Under the pieces are notes generated by a model that was not told where the DNA came from, did no database searches, and was given only the letters and a program-made list of their open reading frames with translations. A stretch of 64,000 nt of DNA. Source: Streptomyces prunicolor NBRC 13075. GTDB taxonomy: Bacteria; Actinomycetota; Actinomycetes; Streptomycetales; Streptomycetaceae. The translations under genes and the position numbers were made by a program. The stretch covers positions 1 to 64,000 of the forward strand of contig NZ_BARF01000081.1 of assembly GCF_000367365.1 (NCBI RefSeq), in the 5' to 3' direction. Shown piece by piece: positions 55,507 through 63,519 of this stretch (positions are counted from its first letter, which is position 1; the number at the start of each line of letters is the position of its first letter).

Positions 55507-56733
55507 TCAGATGACGGCGGGGGACTGGTGGCGAAGAGCCGGGCGCTGGGCGAGCAGGTCCTGGATCGCGGCGCGGTGAGCGCTGCGGTCGGGCGCCGGG
55601 CGGCCGACTTCCAGGAATTCGAGCAGCCCGATGAGGTGGTGTTCGAGGGTGAAGCGGTCCTGCACGGCAGCCAGGGAGGCGAGGTACTGGGTCCGGGCGG
55701 GGCCCTCGGTAGTGGCCTGGCGCAGGGCGGCGGCAAGCGCCGCGGTGTCGGCCGGGTCGACCACGGGGCCGATACCGAGGGCGCGGACCAGATGGCCGGT
55801 GGCGCCGTAGCCGTCGGAGACGACGGGCAGCCGGTACAGGCCGGCGTCCCGCAGCCGCAGCCGGTGGCACGTCATGTTCTCCGCGGTCCGCTCGCCGGTG
55901 ATGACCAGCGCGCGTGCCGCCTTCACCCAGCCGTCCCGGTCGCGGTGCGCAACCGCCGTGGTCGGCCACAGGACCCGGTCGGCGACGTGGAGATCCTCGG
56001 CCCGCTCCTCAAGCGCGGCCCCCCGTACCTCGTCCGGCGCGTACAGCAGGCGCAGCGTGGGGGCGTTCTCGCGGAGGTGGGCGAGCGCGTCCAGGACGGG
56101 GGAAGGGTGGCAGTAGTCCCACACGCCGCCGTTCCACAGCAGGTCACAGGCCCCGGCCGCCACCTGTGGCGACACGGCAGCGGTGGCGAGGGAGTGCCGG
56201 TTGTAACCGATCGGCACGAGGCTCACCAGGTGCGACAGGCCCGGGTCGGTGCGGTGGTGGGCGGCGGACATGCGGCCGGTGGCGACCAACGCGCCCAGGG
56301 TGGAGGCGAGTTCGGCCTCGGAGCGGACCAGGAGGTGATCGGCGAGCATCAGCTGCAGCCGCCACCGGGCGACCGTGTCCTCGTACAAGTCCTGGGCTTC
56401 GGGGCCGGCGAGAGCGTCGAAGTGGAGGTGCTCGATCGGAGGCGCGTTCTCGGCCACGATCAACGCGCCCCGCTCGTAGGCCTTCAGCAGCAGCCGCGTG
56501 TCGGGCAGGTCCGTGGTGAACACGACGTCGCAGGCGTCGAGAACCTCGCTCTCGGCGCCGGTGACGATCCGCACACCGGGATGGGCGAAGTCGGACGGGT
56601 ACGGAGCGGCGATGGTGACGCGGTGGCCGGCGTCGGCGAGGACCTGGGCGATCTCCCACAGCCGCAGCCCGATCCCGCCGAGCCGGTCGTCAACACGGTA
56701 GGGACCGCTGAGGATGGCGATGTGGCGGCTCAT
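55507..56733 (-). CDS. GT4/GT-B-like glycosyltransferase
   Basis: 408 residues from ATG 56733, coupled to the nucleotidyltransferase (ATGA). N-terminal Rossmann half with GGIGLRLWEIAQVLADAGHR and VTIAAPYPSDFAHPGV, hinge LVPIGYNRHSLATAA, C-terminal half with CDLLWNGGVWDYCHPSPVLD and LRLRDAGLYRLPVVSDGYGA, GPVVDPADTAALAAALRQAT. The donor-site Glu-x7-Glu pair of GT4 is not obvious. It probably uses the nucleotide sugar made by the adjacent nucleotidyltransferase. Confidence 0.7.
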   Translation of the reverse strand: MSRHIAILSGPYRVDDRLGGIGLRLWEIAQVLADAGHRVTIAAPYPSDFAHPGVRIVTGAESEVLDACDVVFTTDLPDTRLLLKAYERGALIVAENAPPIEHLHFDALAGPEAQDLYEDTVARWRLQLMLADHLLVRSEAELASTLGALVATGRMSAAHHRTDPGLSHLVSLVPIGYNRHSLATAAVSPQVAAGACDLLWNGGVWDYCHPSPVLDALAHLRENAPTLRLLYAPDEVRGAALEERAEDLHVADRVLWPTTAVAHRDRDGWVKAARALVITGERTAENMTCHRLRLRDAGLYRLPVVSDGYGATGHLVRALGIGPVVDPADTAALAAALRQATTEGPARTQYLASLAAVQDRFTLEHHLIGLLEFLEVGRPAPDRSAHRAAIQDLLAQRPALRHQSPAVI

Positions 56734-57476
56734 GGGTGCTCGGCCTTCCAATAGGCGGTGACGGCGGGCCAGGTGCCCAGGTCGCAAAAGGGTCCGACCT
56801 CGACCACGGACGCCCCCAACAGGGCGGTGAGGGCGTCCTGTTGGGCGGGACGGTGAAGCGTGGCGTGGTGCAGAGCAGCGAGGAACCGCGATGCGGACGG
56901 GCGGGCGACGGCGTAGCCGAACCAGACCGCGTTGAACCGCCCAGCCGCCCGCAGACCGGGTTTGTCGGCGAAGCCGACGACCCGGGGACGGTCGGGTGAG
57001 TCGTCCAGGTTGAGAGCCCCGTCGACGGCCAGCCGCTCGGGATCGGTTTCGCGGGCGGCGAGGAACGCCGCCGGGTGGCCCGCGTGGATGAGGTCGAGGA
57101 TGTCGCCGACCGCTTCCGGCTCGGGCGCGAGCAGGACCTGGTCCGCCAGGAGGACCAGGGTGGCCGGCCCGAACCAGGGCTCAGCGCTCAGTACGGCGCC
57201 GGTCGACTCGGGCAGGCCCGGGTCCTGGAAGGCGACGGCGAGCGGGAGGCCCAGTGCGGTGCAGCGGGACCGAAGGTGGCGCACCGTGGATTCGCGGCCG
57301 TCCCCGATGACCGCAACCAGCCGGATCCTGGAGGCATGCGGCGCGAGAAGGTCGAGGGTGACATCCAGCGCCACCCGGCCATCGCCGGTCGGCAGCAACT
57401 CCTTCGGCGTCGGCAAACCCAGCCGTGAGCCGGCACCTGCGAGCGGCAGGACGACGGTGTCCCGCTCGGCGTTCAT
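56730..57476 (-). CDS. Nucleotidyltransferase (sugar-1-phosphate or related NTP transferase)
   Basis: 248 residues from ATG 57476, ATGA overlaps on both sides. NTP-binding start VVLPLAGAGSRLGLPTPKEL (G-x-G-x-R-x6-PK), LVAVIGDGRESTVRHLRSRC, metal Asp in ATLVLLADQVLLA, VVGFADKPGLRAAGRFNAVW and a final VEVGPFCDLGTWPAVTAYW. GT-A fold of the RmlA/GlmU type, short form without left-handed helix. It would activate a phosphorylated building block, perhaps one made by the kinase 1.4 kb upstream. Confidence 0.8.
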   Translation of the reverse strand: MNAERDTVVLPLAGAGSRLGLPTPKELLPTGDGRVALDVTLDLLAPHASRIRLVAVIGDGRESTVRHLRSRCTALGLPLAVAFQDPGLPESTGAVLSAEPWFGPATLVLLADQVLLAPEPEAVGDILDLIHAGHPAAFLAARETDPERLAVDGALNLDDSPDRPRVVGFADKPGLRAAGRFNAVWFGYAVARPSASRFLAALHHATLHRPAQQDALTALLGASVVEVGPFCDLGTWPAVTAYWKAEHP

Positions 57477-58804
57477 GACCGCACCACCGTCCGGCTCGTT
57501 GCGCGGACCGCCTCGATGAGGACGCCTGCGCCGTGCGCGGCCTCGTCCTTGCTGATCGTCAGCGGCGGGGCGACGGTGAGCACGGGCCCGAAGCCGCGCA
57601 CCAGAACGCCGGCGTCCTGCGCGACCCGGGAGACCCTCGCGGCCATCTCGACAGAGGCCATCTCCACGCCGATGATCAGGCCGCAGCCCCGCACCTCACG
57701 CACCTGCGCGCACTCGCTCAACACCGACAGCAGGGAGAGGAGTTGCGAGCCGCGGTCGGCGGCGGCCGCGACGAGGCTCTCCTCCTCGATCACGTCCAGG
57801 ACGGCGAGTGCGGCGGCGCACGCGGTCGTGTGGCCGCCGGTCGTGTGGCCGTGCCGCAGCCCGCCGAGCAGCCGGTCGCGGGCGAAGACGGCGTAGATGT
57901 CCTCGCGTACGGTCACGGCGGCCAAGGGCGCGTACCCGCCGGCGAGGCCCTTGGACGTGGTGACGATGTCGGGGGCGGCCTGAGGGTCGAGGTCGTGCTC
58001 GAAACCGAAAGTGCGGCCGGTCCGACCGAAGCCGGTCGCGACCTCGTCGACGATGAGGAGCATGCCGTAGCGGTTGCACAGCCTGCGCAGATCGAGCAGC
58101 CTGCCCGGCGGTGGCACGATGACACCGCCGACGCTCAGCACCGGCTCCACCAGGATGGCGGCAATGTTCTCCGGGCCGATGGCGAGGATCTGCTCCTCCC
58201 ACTCCGCGGACCCGGGCACCCGACAGTGCGTGTGCCCCGTTCCGGACGCGCACGCGGCGCAACGGGGGGTGGCCAGGTGGGCGTAGCCGTCGGGGAGAGG
58301 GCCGCTGCCCTCCCGGCGGAAGGACGACGCGGTGGTGGCGATCGCCGCAGCCGTCGCTCCGTGATAGCCATCGGCGTACGACAGAACGACGGTCCGCTCC
58401 ACGCTGCCCTCGATGCCGTGCCACATCCGGGCGATCTTCAACGCCGCCTCGGTCGCCTCGGAGCCGGAGTTGCAGAACAAGGTGCGCCCCAGCGGCGGCG
58501 GAAGCAACGACGCGATCCGCTGGGCCAGTTCGGCTGGCGGTGGCGTCGTGACCTCGGCGAGGTCCCAGGTCATCAGGCGACCTGCCTGCTCGGCCAACGC
58601 CTGAACGACCCGAGGGTGGCTGTAGCCGACGGTCGCGTTCAAGGTGCCGGCGCGCAGGTCGAGGAACGTGCGGCCGTGGTCGTCGCGAACATGGGAGCCG
58701 CGCCCGTCGGTGAGCACCAGGCGCTCTCCGGCGCTGTTGAGCGGGCTCCAGGGGTGCCATAAGTGCTGGAGGTCCGCTTCCCGTACGGCAGTTGCCTTGT
58801 TCAT
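57473..58804 (-). CDS. Class III PLP aminotransferase
   Basis: 443 residues from ATG 58804 with GGAAGAGAT upstream. Family marks: HLWHPWSPLNSAGERLVLTD, LDLRAGTLNATVGYSHPRVV, LFCNSGSEATEAALKIARMW (SGSEATEAAL), SYADGYHGATAAAIAT, MLLIVDEVATGFGRTGRTFG (DEV..GFGRTG), and the PLP lysine in PDIVTTSKGLAGGYAPLAAV. Omega-aminotransferase group; amino acceptor unknown. The insert CAACASGTGHTHCRV has three cysteines, as in some actinobacterial members. Confidence 0.85.
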   Translation of the reverse strand: MNKATAVREADLQHLWHPWSPLNSAGERLVLTDGRGSHVRDDHGRTFLDLRAGTLNATVGYSHPRVVQALAEQAGRLMTWDLAEVTTPPPAELAQRIASLLPPPLGRTLFCNSGSEATEAALKIARMWHGIEGSVERTVVLSYADGYHGATAAAIATTASSFRREGSGPLPDGYAHLATPRCAACASGTGHTHCRVPGSAEWEEQILAIGPENIAAILVEPVLSVGGVIVPPPGRLLDLRRLCNRYGMLLIVDEVATGFGRTGRTFGFEHDLDPQAAPDIVTTSKGLAGGYAPLAAVTVREDIYAVFARDRLLGGLRHGHTTGGHTTACAAALAVLDVIEEESLVAAAADRGSQLLSLLSVLSECAQVREVRGCGLIIGVEMASVEMAARVSRVAQDAGVLVRGFGPVLTVAPPLTISKDEAAHGAGVLIEAVRATSRTVVRS

Positions 58805-58844
58805 GATCGTAATCTCTTCCTTGGAGGTGGCCCCGCCCGCAGAT

Positions 58845-59510
58845 TCACGACTGGCCGCGCAGGGTGCTCTGCCGCTCAGGACCTTGCTGACGTGGGCCGT
58901 TGAGCAGCAGATCGGCGATCTCCCTGGCCATGTCGTCCGGTGCGCGCTTGCTGCTGTCGAGCACCAGCAGGCGGCGGTGCCGGCGTCCCACGCCGTGCAC
59001 GTGGAAGGCGTGGAAGCGCTCGGTGAACTTCGTGTCCTTAACGGTGCGTTCATCCCGGACGTCGATGTGCCCACGTCCTTGCAGAAGCCGTCTCGCGCGG
59101 GCCTCTGGTGAGGCGTGGAGGTAGACGGCCAGGTCGAAGGGCGCCAGGAGGCGGGGCCAGCGCAGGATCAGCGCCGCAGCCAGGTAGGGGCCGCCGGCCA
59201 TGCCGAAGGCGACCATGCGATCGCCGTACGCGTCCTGAACGATCACCTTGTTGCGCGGTCGGGGCGGGTCGACGCGTACGAGGAGGCTGTCGAGGAGGAA
59301 CCCGCCGAACACGTAGGCGGTGGTCGTCCACCAGCTGTCCGGCTGGCGAGCCTGAGAGAGCCCACGAAGTGCCCAGGCGAGGGGATGATGCGGGCAGAGC
59401 ATGCCCCGGTGACGCACGGCCGGACGGCCACGGCCCTCCAACTCGGCCACGAGCGCCTCTACGAGCGTGGTCTTGCCCGCCATATCGACACCGTCAACCA
59501 GGACGCGCAT
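58845..59510 (-). CDS. Thymidylate-kinase-like P-loop kinase
   Basis: 221 residues from ATG 59510. MRVLVDGVDMAGKTTLVEAL is the Walker A of TMP-kinase-like enzymes (GxDxxGKTT), NKVIVQDAYGDRMVAFGMAG the DR-Y-like segment, PFDLAVYLHASPEARARRLL the LID-side strand and VKDTKFTERFHAFH the following helix. First gene of the 12-gene operon. Cluster-borne TMK homologues often phosphorylate a nucleotide-like or alcohol intermediate. Confidence 0.75.
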   Translation of the reverse strand: MRVLVDGVDMAGKTTLVEALVAELEGRGRPAVRHRGMLCPHHPLAWALRGLSQARQPDSWWTTTAYVFGGFLLDSLLVRVDPPRPRNKVIVQDAYGDRMVAFGMAGGPYLAAALILRWPRLLAPFDLAVYLHASPEARARRLLQGRGHIDVRDERTVKDTKFTERFHAFHVHGVGRRHRRLLVLDSSKRAPDDMAREIADLLLNGPRQQGPERQSTLRGQS

Positions 59511-59869
59511 CGCGCGGGTGGTACCCCCGGTCGGTCTGATCCGTCGACAGGACGAGAGCGGAAGAGACCTGCTTGGCCGGAAGAGTCTCACCATCGGGCT
59601 CCACCTCCGATCACTGGTCCGAGGCACGCGACGTGCACGGGCACGGACTCGCGGGTGCCGCACCCGCTCGGCCGGGTCAACGGCCGGGCCGTACGGCCGC
59701 GAGGTGGCTCCATCGTCAGTGGCGGCTGACCGAACGTCATTGCCTGTGTTGAGCACCCGCATTGCCAGTGCGAGGCAAAGCGAGCACGTGGCCGAACAGC
59801 GGGTCTGCCGCCCAGCGTCCGGCTCGGATACCGTGCTGGACAGCCGTTCCTTTCACGGGGGGTGCGCAG
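59511..59869. other. Divergent control region with CATTGCCWGTG direct repeat
   Basis: Between the operon start (59510, minus) and the regulator start (59870, plus). CATTGCCTGTG at 59738-59748 and CATTGCCAGTG at 59760-59770 are direct repeats 22 bp apart, i.e. two helix turns, a good candidate operator for the XRE/TPR regulator. I cannot place -10/-35 boxes with confidence on either strand. Confidence 0.45.
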
Positions 59870-61297
59870 ATGATCACCGTCAGTCGCTCGCGGCGCGAGG
59901 CCATCCGGAGGTCCGCCGCGCAGATCCGCGAACGCTGCCTGTGCACCGGGCAGAGCACGGAGAACACGGCCAACGCCATCGCGGACGAACTGCCCGAAGT
60001 GAGCCGCCTTGAGGCGTGGCGACTGGCTCTGGGATGGTCCCGAGCCGAGACCATCGCCCGCGTCGGCGACTTCTACCTCTCTCGTGGCCTGATGCCTCCC
60101 GCCATGACCCAGCCGATGCTGTGCCGGTGGGAACACGGGCGCGTCCGGTGGCCCAGCGACGAATACGCGGAAGCACTGTGCACGGTGTACGGGGCCCGCC
60201 CCGAGCAACTCGACCTCGATCGCTGGAGGGTCGGCCCGATCCCGGCTGCCGGTCGGTACAGTGCCGATGCCGTTGAGGCGCGTGATGCCCCCGAAGGAGA
60301 AAGTGGGACCACCATGACCACAGCCGCTGGGCTTCCGGCCGTCCGTGAATCCCTCGACCTCGCGCTGCTCATCGACCCGACCGGCAGCCGAACGGTAGTG
60401 GAGGCCGCCGAGTCCGCGATCGAGTTCTATGCCCTCGGGTACAGCAAGCACCCGCCAGCAACCCTGTTCGACGAAGTCCACCGAGTTCGAGGCCGACTCG
60501 CGAAGGCCGTCACAACCGGAGAGACGGCGGAGGGCGTACAGGTCGACATGCGCCGCAGCATCGGCTGGCTGAGCGCCCTCCTCGGAAACCTCGCCCACCA
60601 CCTCAATGATCAAACGGGAGCGCGCGTCCACCTGGCGACCGCCTACGCCCTCGGCGAGCGCTGCCGCGACAATCGGCTCGCCGCCTGGGCGTGCGGCGCC
60701 CAGGCCATGGTTGCGCGCGCCCGAGGTGAACTCACCGAGGCGCTGGACTACGCCGACCGCGGGCTCGCATGCGCTCCCCGCGGACTGCCCCGCGCCCAAC
60801 TCCACGGCTGGGCACAACTGCCCACCCTCGCAGCGCTCCAACGCCCTCGGGACGCCGACCGCGCAATGGCTGACGCCGCTCGCGCACTGGAATCGGACCC
60901 GATCGGCTACGCTCCGGGCCGCTTCGGGTACGACGAGGCCGAGCACCGCCTCCACCAGGCCGAGGCCGACCGGGTACTCGTCCGCGCGGACAAGGCCATC
61001 GCCGCCGCGGAGGCGTCCCTGAGGATCTGCGTCACCGGAACCCCGAGCTGGGCAGCAGCCTCTCTGACCCTGGCTCAAGCAGAGGCTCCAGGCCGTCCGG
61101 ATGACGCAGCCCAACGGGCGCTCAGCGTCCTGGAGGAGATCCCGCCCGCCAGACTTCGCTCCACCACGCGTACGCGGCTTGTACAGCTCGACGGCGCGCT
61201 GGCCGAGGTGACGGCTGCCGGCGTCGCAGATCTGCGCGAGAGGGTGCGCCTCCTGCGCCCCGCCATCGACGTGCACGGCGTCGCCGAGAGCGCCTAA
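59870..61297 (+). CDS. XRE-family regulator with TPR-like C-terminal part
   Basis: 475 residues from ATG 59870, GGGGGGTG upstream. Residues about 40-125 form an extended XRE DNA-binding domain (LPEVSRLEAWRLALGWSRAE, MTQPMLCRWEHGRVRWPSDE, YAEALCTVYGARPEQLDLDR); residues 160-475 are tandem helical pairs (AVRESLDLALLIDPTGSRTV, AHHLNDQTGARVHLATAYAL, ARGELTEALDYADRGLACAP) of TPR type. Regulators of this type in Streptomyces often sense signals and control adjacent clusters. Transcribed divergently from the 12-gene operon, so the likely local regulator. Confidence 0.8.
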   Translation: MITVSRSRREAIRRSAAQIRERCLCTGQSTENTANAIADELPEVSRLEAWRLALGWSRAETIARVGDFYLSRGLMPPAMTQPMLCRWEHGRVRWPSDEYAEALCTVYGARPEQLDLDRWRVGPIPAAGRYSADAVEARDAPEGESGTTMTTAAGLPAVRESLDLALLIDPTGSRTVVEAAESAIEFYALGYSKHPPATLFDEVHRVRGRLAKAVTTGETAEGVQVDMRRSIGWLSALLGNLAHHLNDQTGARVHLATAYALGERCRDNRLAAWACGAQAMVARARGELTEALDYADRGLACAPRGLPRAQLHGWAQLPTLAALQRPRDADRAMADAARALESDPIGYAPGRFGYDEAEHRLHQAEADRVLVRADKAIAAAEASLRICVTGTPSWAAASLTLAQAEAPGRPDDAAQRALSVLEEIPPARLRSTTRTRLVQLDGALAEVTAAGVADLRERVRLLRPAIDVHGVAESA

Positions 61298-61464
61298 CTC
61301 CACCTGGCTGCCCAGGATTTGGCCAAGGGGCCAGAACCCGGATAGCCGGGCCGCGGCGGTCGGCATGTGCCCGCCCTGAAAACCGTAGGCCCATGTCGCG
61401 ACGGTCAGGTTCTTTCGGTCGAGCTGCTGCTCCGAGGCGGAGACCCACAACTCGGCGCCGCCCG

Positions 61465-63258
61465 TCACGCCCTCCTCGCCGTCTCTACCGAGTCCAAGAT
61501 CCCGGCGCTGTCGGCGAGGGCGACGTGGCTGAACGCCTGCGGGAAGTTGCCGAGTTGGCGACCCTCTGCGGAGTCCCACTCCTCAGCGAGCAGTCCCACG
61601 TCGTTGCTCAGTTCCAGCAGTCTCTCGAACAGCCCGCGCCCTTCCTCCCGCCGGCCGATCAGTGTGAGTGCGTCAACGAGCCAGAACGAGCAGGCCAGGA
61701 AGGCCCCTTCGTCACCCTTCAGGCCATCCAGGCCGGTGTTCTCGCCAGCGGTTGGATACCGCAGGACGAATCCGTCCTTCGTGGACAGTTCCCGCTGAAC
61801 CGCTTCGATGGTGCCGATGACCCGCTTGTCGTCCGGCGGCAGGAACCCGAAGCGTGGGATCAGCAGGAGGGAGGCATCGAGTTCCCTGGACCCGTACGAC
61901 TGGGTGAAGGTGTTGCGCTCGTGGTCGTATCCCTGCTCGCAGACGTCGCGATGGATCGTGTCCCGCAGACCGCGCCACTCTTGGACTGGCCCGTCGACGT
62001 CACCCGCCTCGACGAGCTTGACGGCGCGATCGACGGCGACCCAGGCCATGACCTTGGAGTGGACGAAGTGACGACGCGGGCCGCGCACTTCCCAGATCCC
62101 CTCATCCGGCTCAAACCAGTGGTCCTTCAGGTAGCGGACGAACTTGGTGAGAAGCCGACCGCTGGCCCGATCAGGCCCCAGGCCGAGCGTGGAGGCAAGG
62201 TGCAGGGCTTCGGTGACCTCGCCGTACACGTCGAGTTGGAACTGGGTGGACGCGGCGTTGCCGATCCTGACGGGCGTGGATTTCTCGTAGCCCGGGAGCC
62301 ACCCGAGCTCACTCTCCGGCACATCACGTTCCCCGGCGAGGCCGTACATGATCTGCAGGTTCTCCGGGTCGCCGGCGACCGCGCGCAGAAGCCACCTGCG
62401 CCAGGCCCGAGCCTCCTCGCGATAACCGGTACGCAGGAGAGAGGACATGGCGATGGCGGCATCCCGCAGCCAGACGAAGCGGTAGTCCCAGTTGCGAACG
62501 CCGCCGATGTCCTCGGGCAAGGAGGTGGTCGGAGCGGCGACGATTCCTCCGGTCGGAGCGAACGTGAGCGCCTTGAGGGTGATCAGAGATCGGACGACGG
62601 CATCGCGGTACGGGCCGTTGTACGTGCACTGGGAGACCCAACCGCTCCAGAAGCGCTCAGTGGCCTCCAAGGCCTCGCCGTAGTCGGCAGGGGGCGGCGG
62701 CGTGATGTGACTCGGCTGCCAGCTCAAGGTGAACCCGACGCACTCGCCGGCGGTGAGGGTGAACTCGGTGCAGTTCGGGTCGGCAGCGTTCGTACCAAGT
62801 GACGAGTCGAGCCACACGGAATCAGGGCCGGCCTCGGAGACGGCGCGGCCGTCGACCTTGTGGACCCACGGTATGACCCGTCCGTAACCGAAGCGCGGGA
62901 GGAGCGTGGAGGCCACGGGCACGACGCCGTGGACGACCTCAACCAGTCGGATCAACCGCGGCGTGGACACGTGCGGGGGCATGAAGTCCGTCACCCGCAA
63001 CGTGCCCGTGGGGGTGTCCCATTCGGATTCCAGAATCAGCGACTCGCCGCGGTAGGCGCGCCGGTCAGCAGGCACAGGAAGCGGGCCGGCTGGGCCGATA
63101 CGCCAGAAGCCGTGGGCTTCCGTGCCGAGTAGAGCGGAGAAGACCGCGCCGGAGTCGAAGCGAGGCAGACAAAGCCAGTCGACCGTTCCGTCGCGGCTGA
63201 CCAAAGCGCCTGTTTGCAGATCGCCGATGAGTGCGTAGTCCTCGATGCGCCCAGCCAT
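61465..63258 (-). CDS. GH15 family glycoside hydrolase (trehalase/glucoamylase-like)
   Basis: 597 residues from ATG 63258. Typical actinobacterial GH15: starts GRIEDYALIGDLQTGALVSR DGTVDWLCLPRFDS (N-terminal beta domain), then an (alpha/alpha)6 barrel with VRNWDYRFVWLRDAAIAMSS, a catalytic Glu in DEGIWEVRGPRRHFVHSKVM, HERNTFTQSYGSRELDASLL and the second Glu in KGDEGAFLACSFWLVDALTL. Length near 600 is normal. These enzymes cleave trehalose or alpha-glucans in the cytosol. Convergent with the regulator, unrelated to the operon as far as sequence shows. Confidence 0.9.
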   Translation of the reverse strand: MAGRIEDYALIGDLQTGALVSRDGTVDWLCLPRFDSGAVFSALLGTEAHGFWRIGPAGPLPVPADRRAYRGESLILESEWDTPTGTLRVTDFMPPHVSTPRLIRLVEVVHGVVPVASTLLPRFGYGRVIPWVHKVDGRAVSEAGPDSVWLDSSLGTNAADPNCTEFTLTAGECVGFTLSWQPSHITPPPPADYGEALEATERFWSGWVSQCTYNGPYRDAVVRSLITLKALTFAPTGGIVAAPTTSLPEDIGGVRNWDYRFVWLRDAAIAMSSLLRTGYREEARAWRRWLLRAVAGDPENLQIMYGLAGERDVPESELGWLPGYEKSTPVRIGNAASTQFQLDVYGEVTEALHLASTLGLGPDRASGRLLTKFVRYLKDHWFEPDEGIWEVRGPRRHFVHSKVMAWVAVDRAVKLVEAGDVDGPVQEWRGLRDTIHRDVCEQGYDHERNTFTQSYGSRELDASLLLIPRFGFLPPDDKRVIGTIEAVQRELSTKDGFVLRYPTAGENTGLDGLKGDEGAFLACSFWLVDALTLIGRREEGRGLFERLLELSNDVGLLAEEWDSAEGRQLGNFPQAFSHVALADSAGILDSVETARRA

Positions 63259-63408
63259 GAATGTCCGTCCTGTGCGGGTGGTCCCGTCCAGCGGGGGACA
63301 GCCACCGGGTCATTGGGTCGTTGTCTGCCGATCGACGCGCGTGCGGAAGACTCCACAACTGCGTGTTGAGCGTGGTGGTGCGGGTGGTGTCTCGCGCGGC
63401 CCCGCTGT

Positions 63409-63498
63409 TCACAGCGGGGTTCGCAGTTCGGCCGCGAGGATCAGCACGGCGATGGCGAGCACGAACACGGCCGCACGCCAGACGTTTTTCCTCCTCAC
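63409..63498 (-). CDS. 29-aa single-span membrane peptide
   Basis: GTG 63498 with GGAG about 10 bases before it; MRRKNVWRAAVFVLAIAVLI then LAAELRTPL, a basic head and one hydrophobic helix. Such peptides are common in Streptomyces but too short to verify by sequence alone. Lies in the 261-bp gap between the HAD and GH15 genes. Confidence 0.35.
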   Translation of the reverse strand: MRRKNVWRAAVFVLAIAVLILAAELRTPL

Positions 63499-63519
63499 CT
63501 TCGGACTCCGTTCCAGGCT

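Noticed and set aside
61465..63258. GH15 gene as part of the biosynthetic cluster
   Set aside because: Convergent to the regulator, of a common actinobacterial stand-alone type, with no shared control element.
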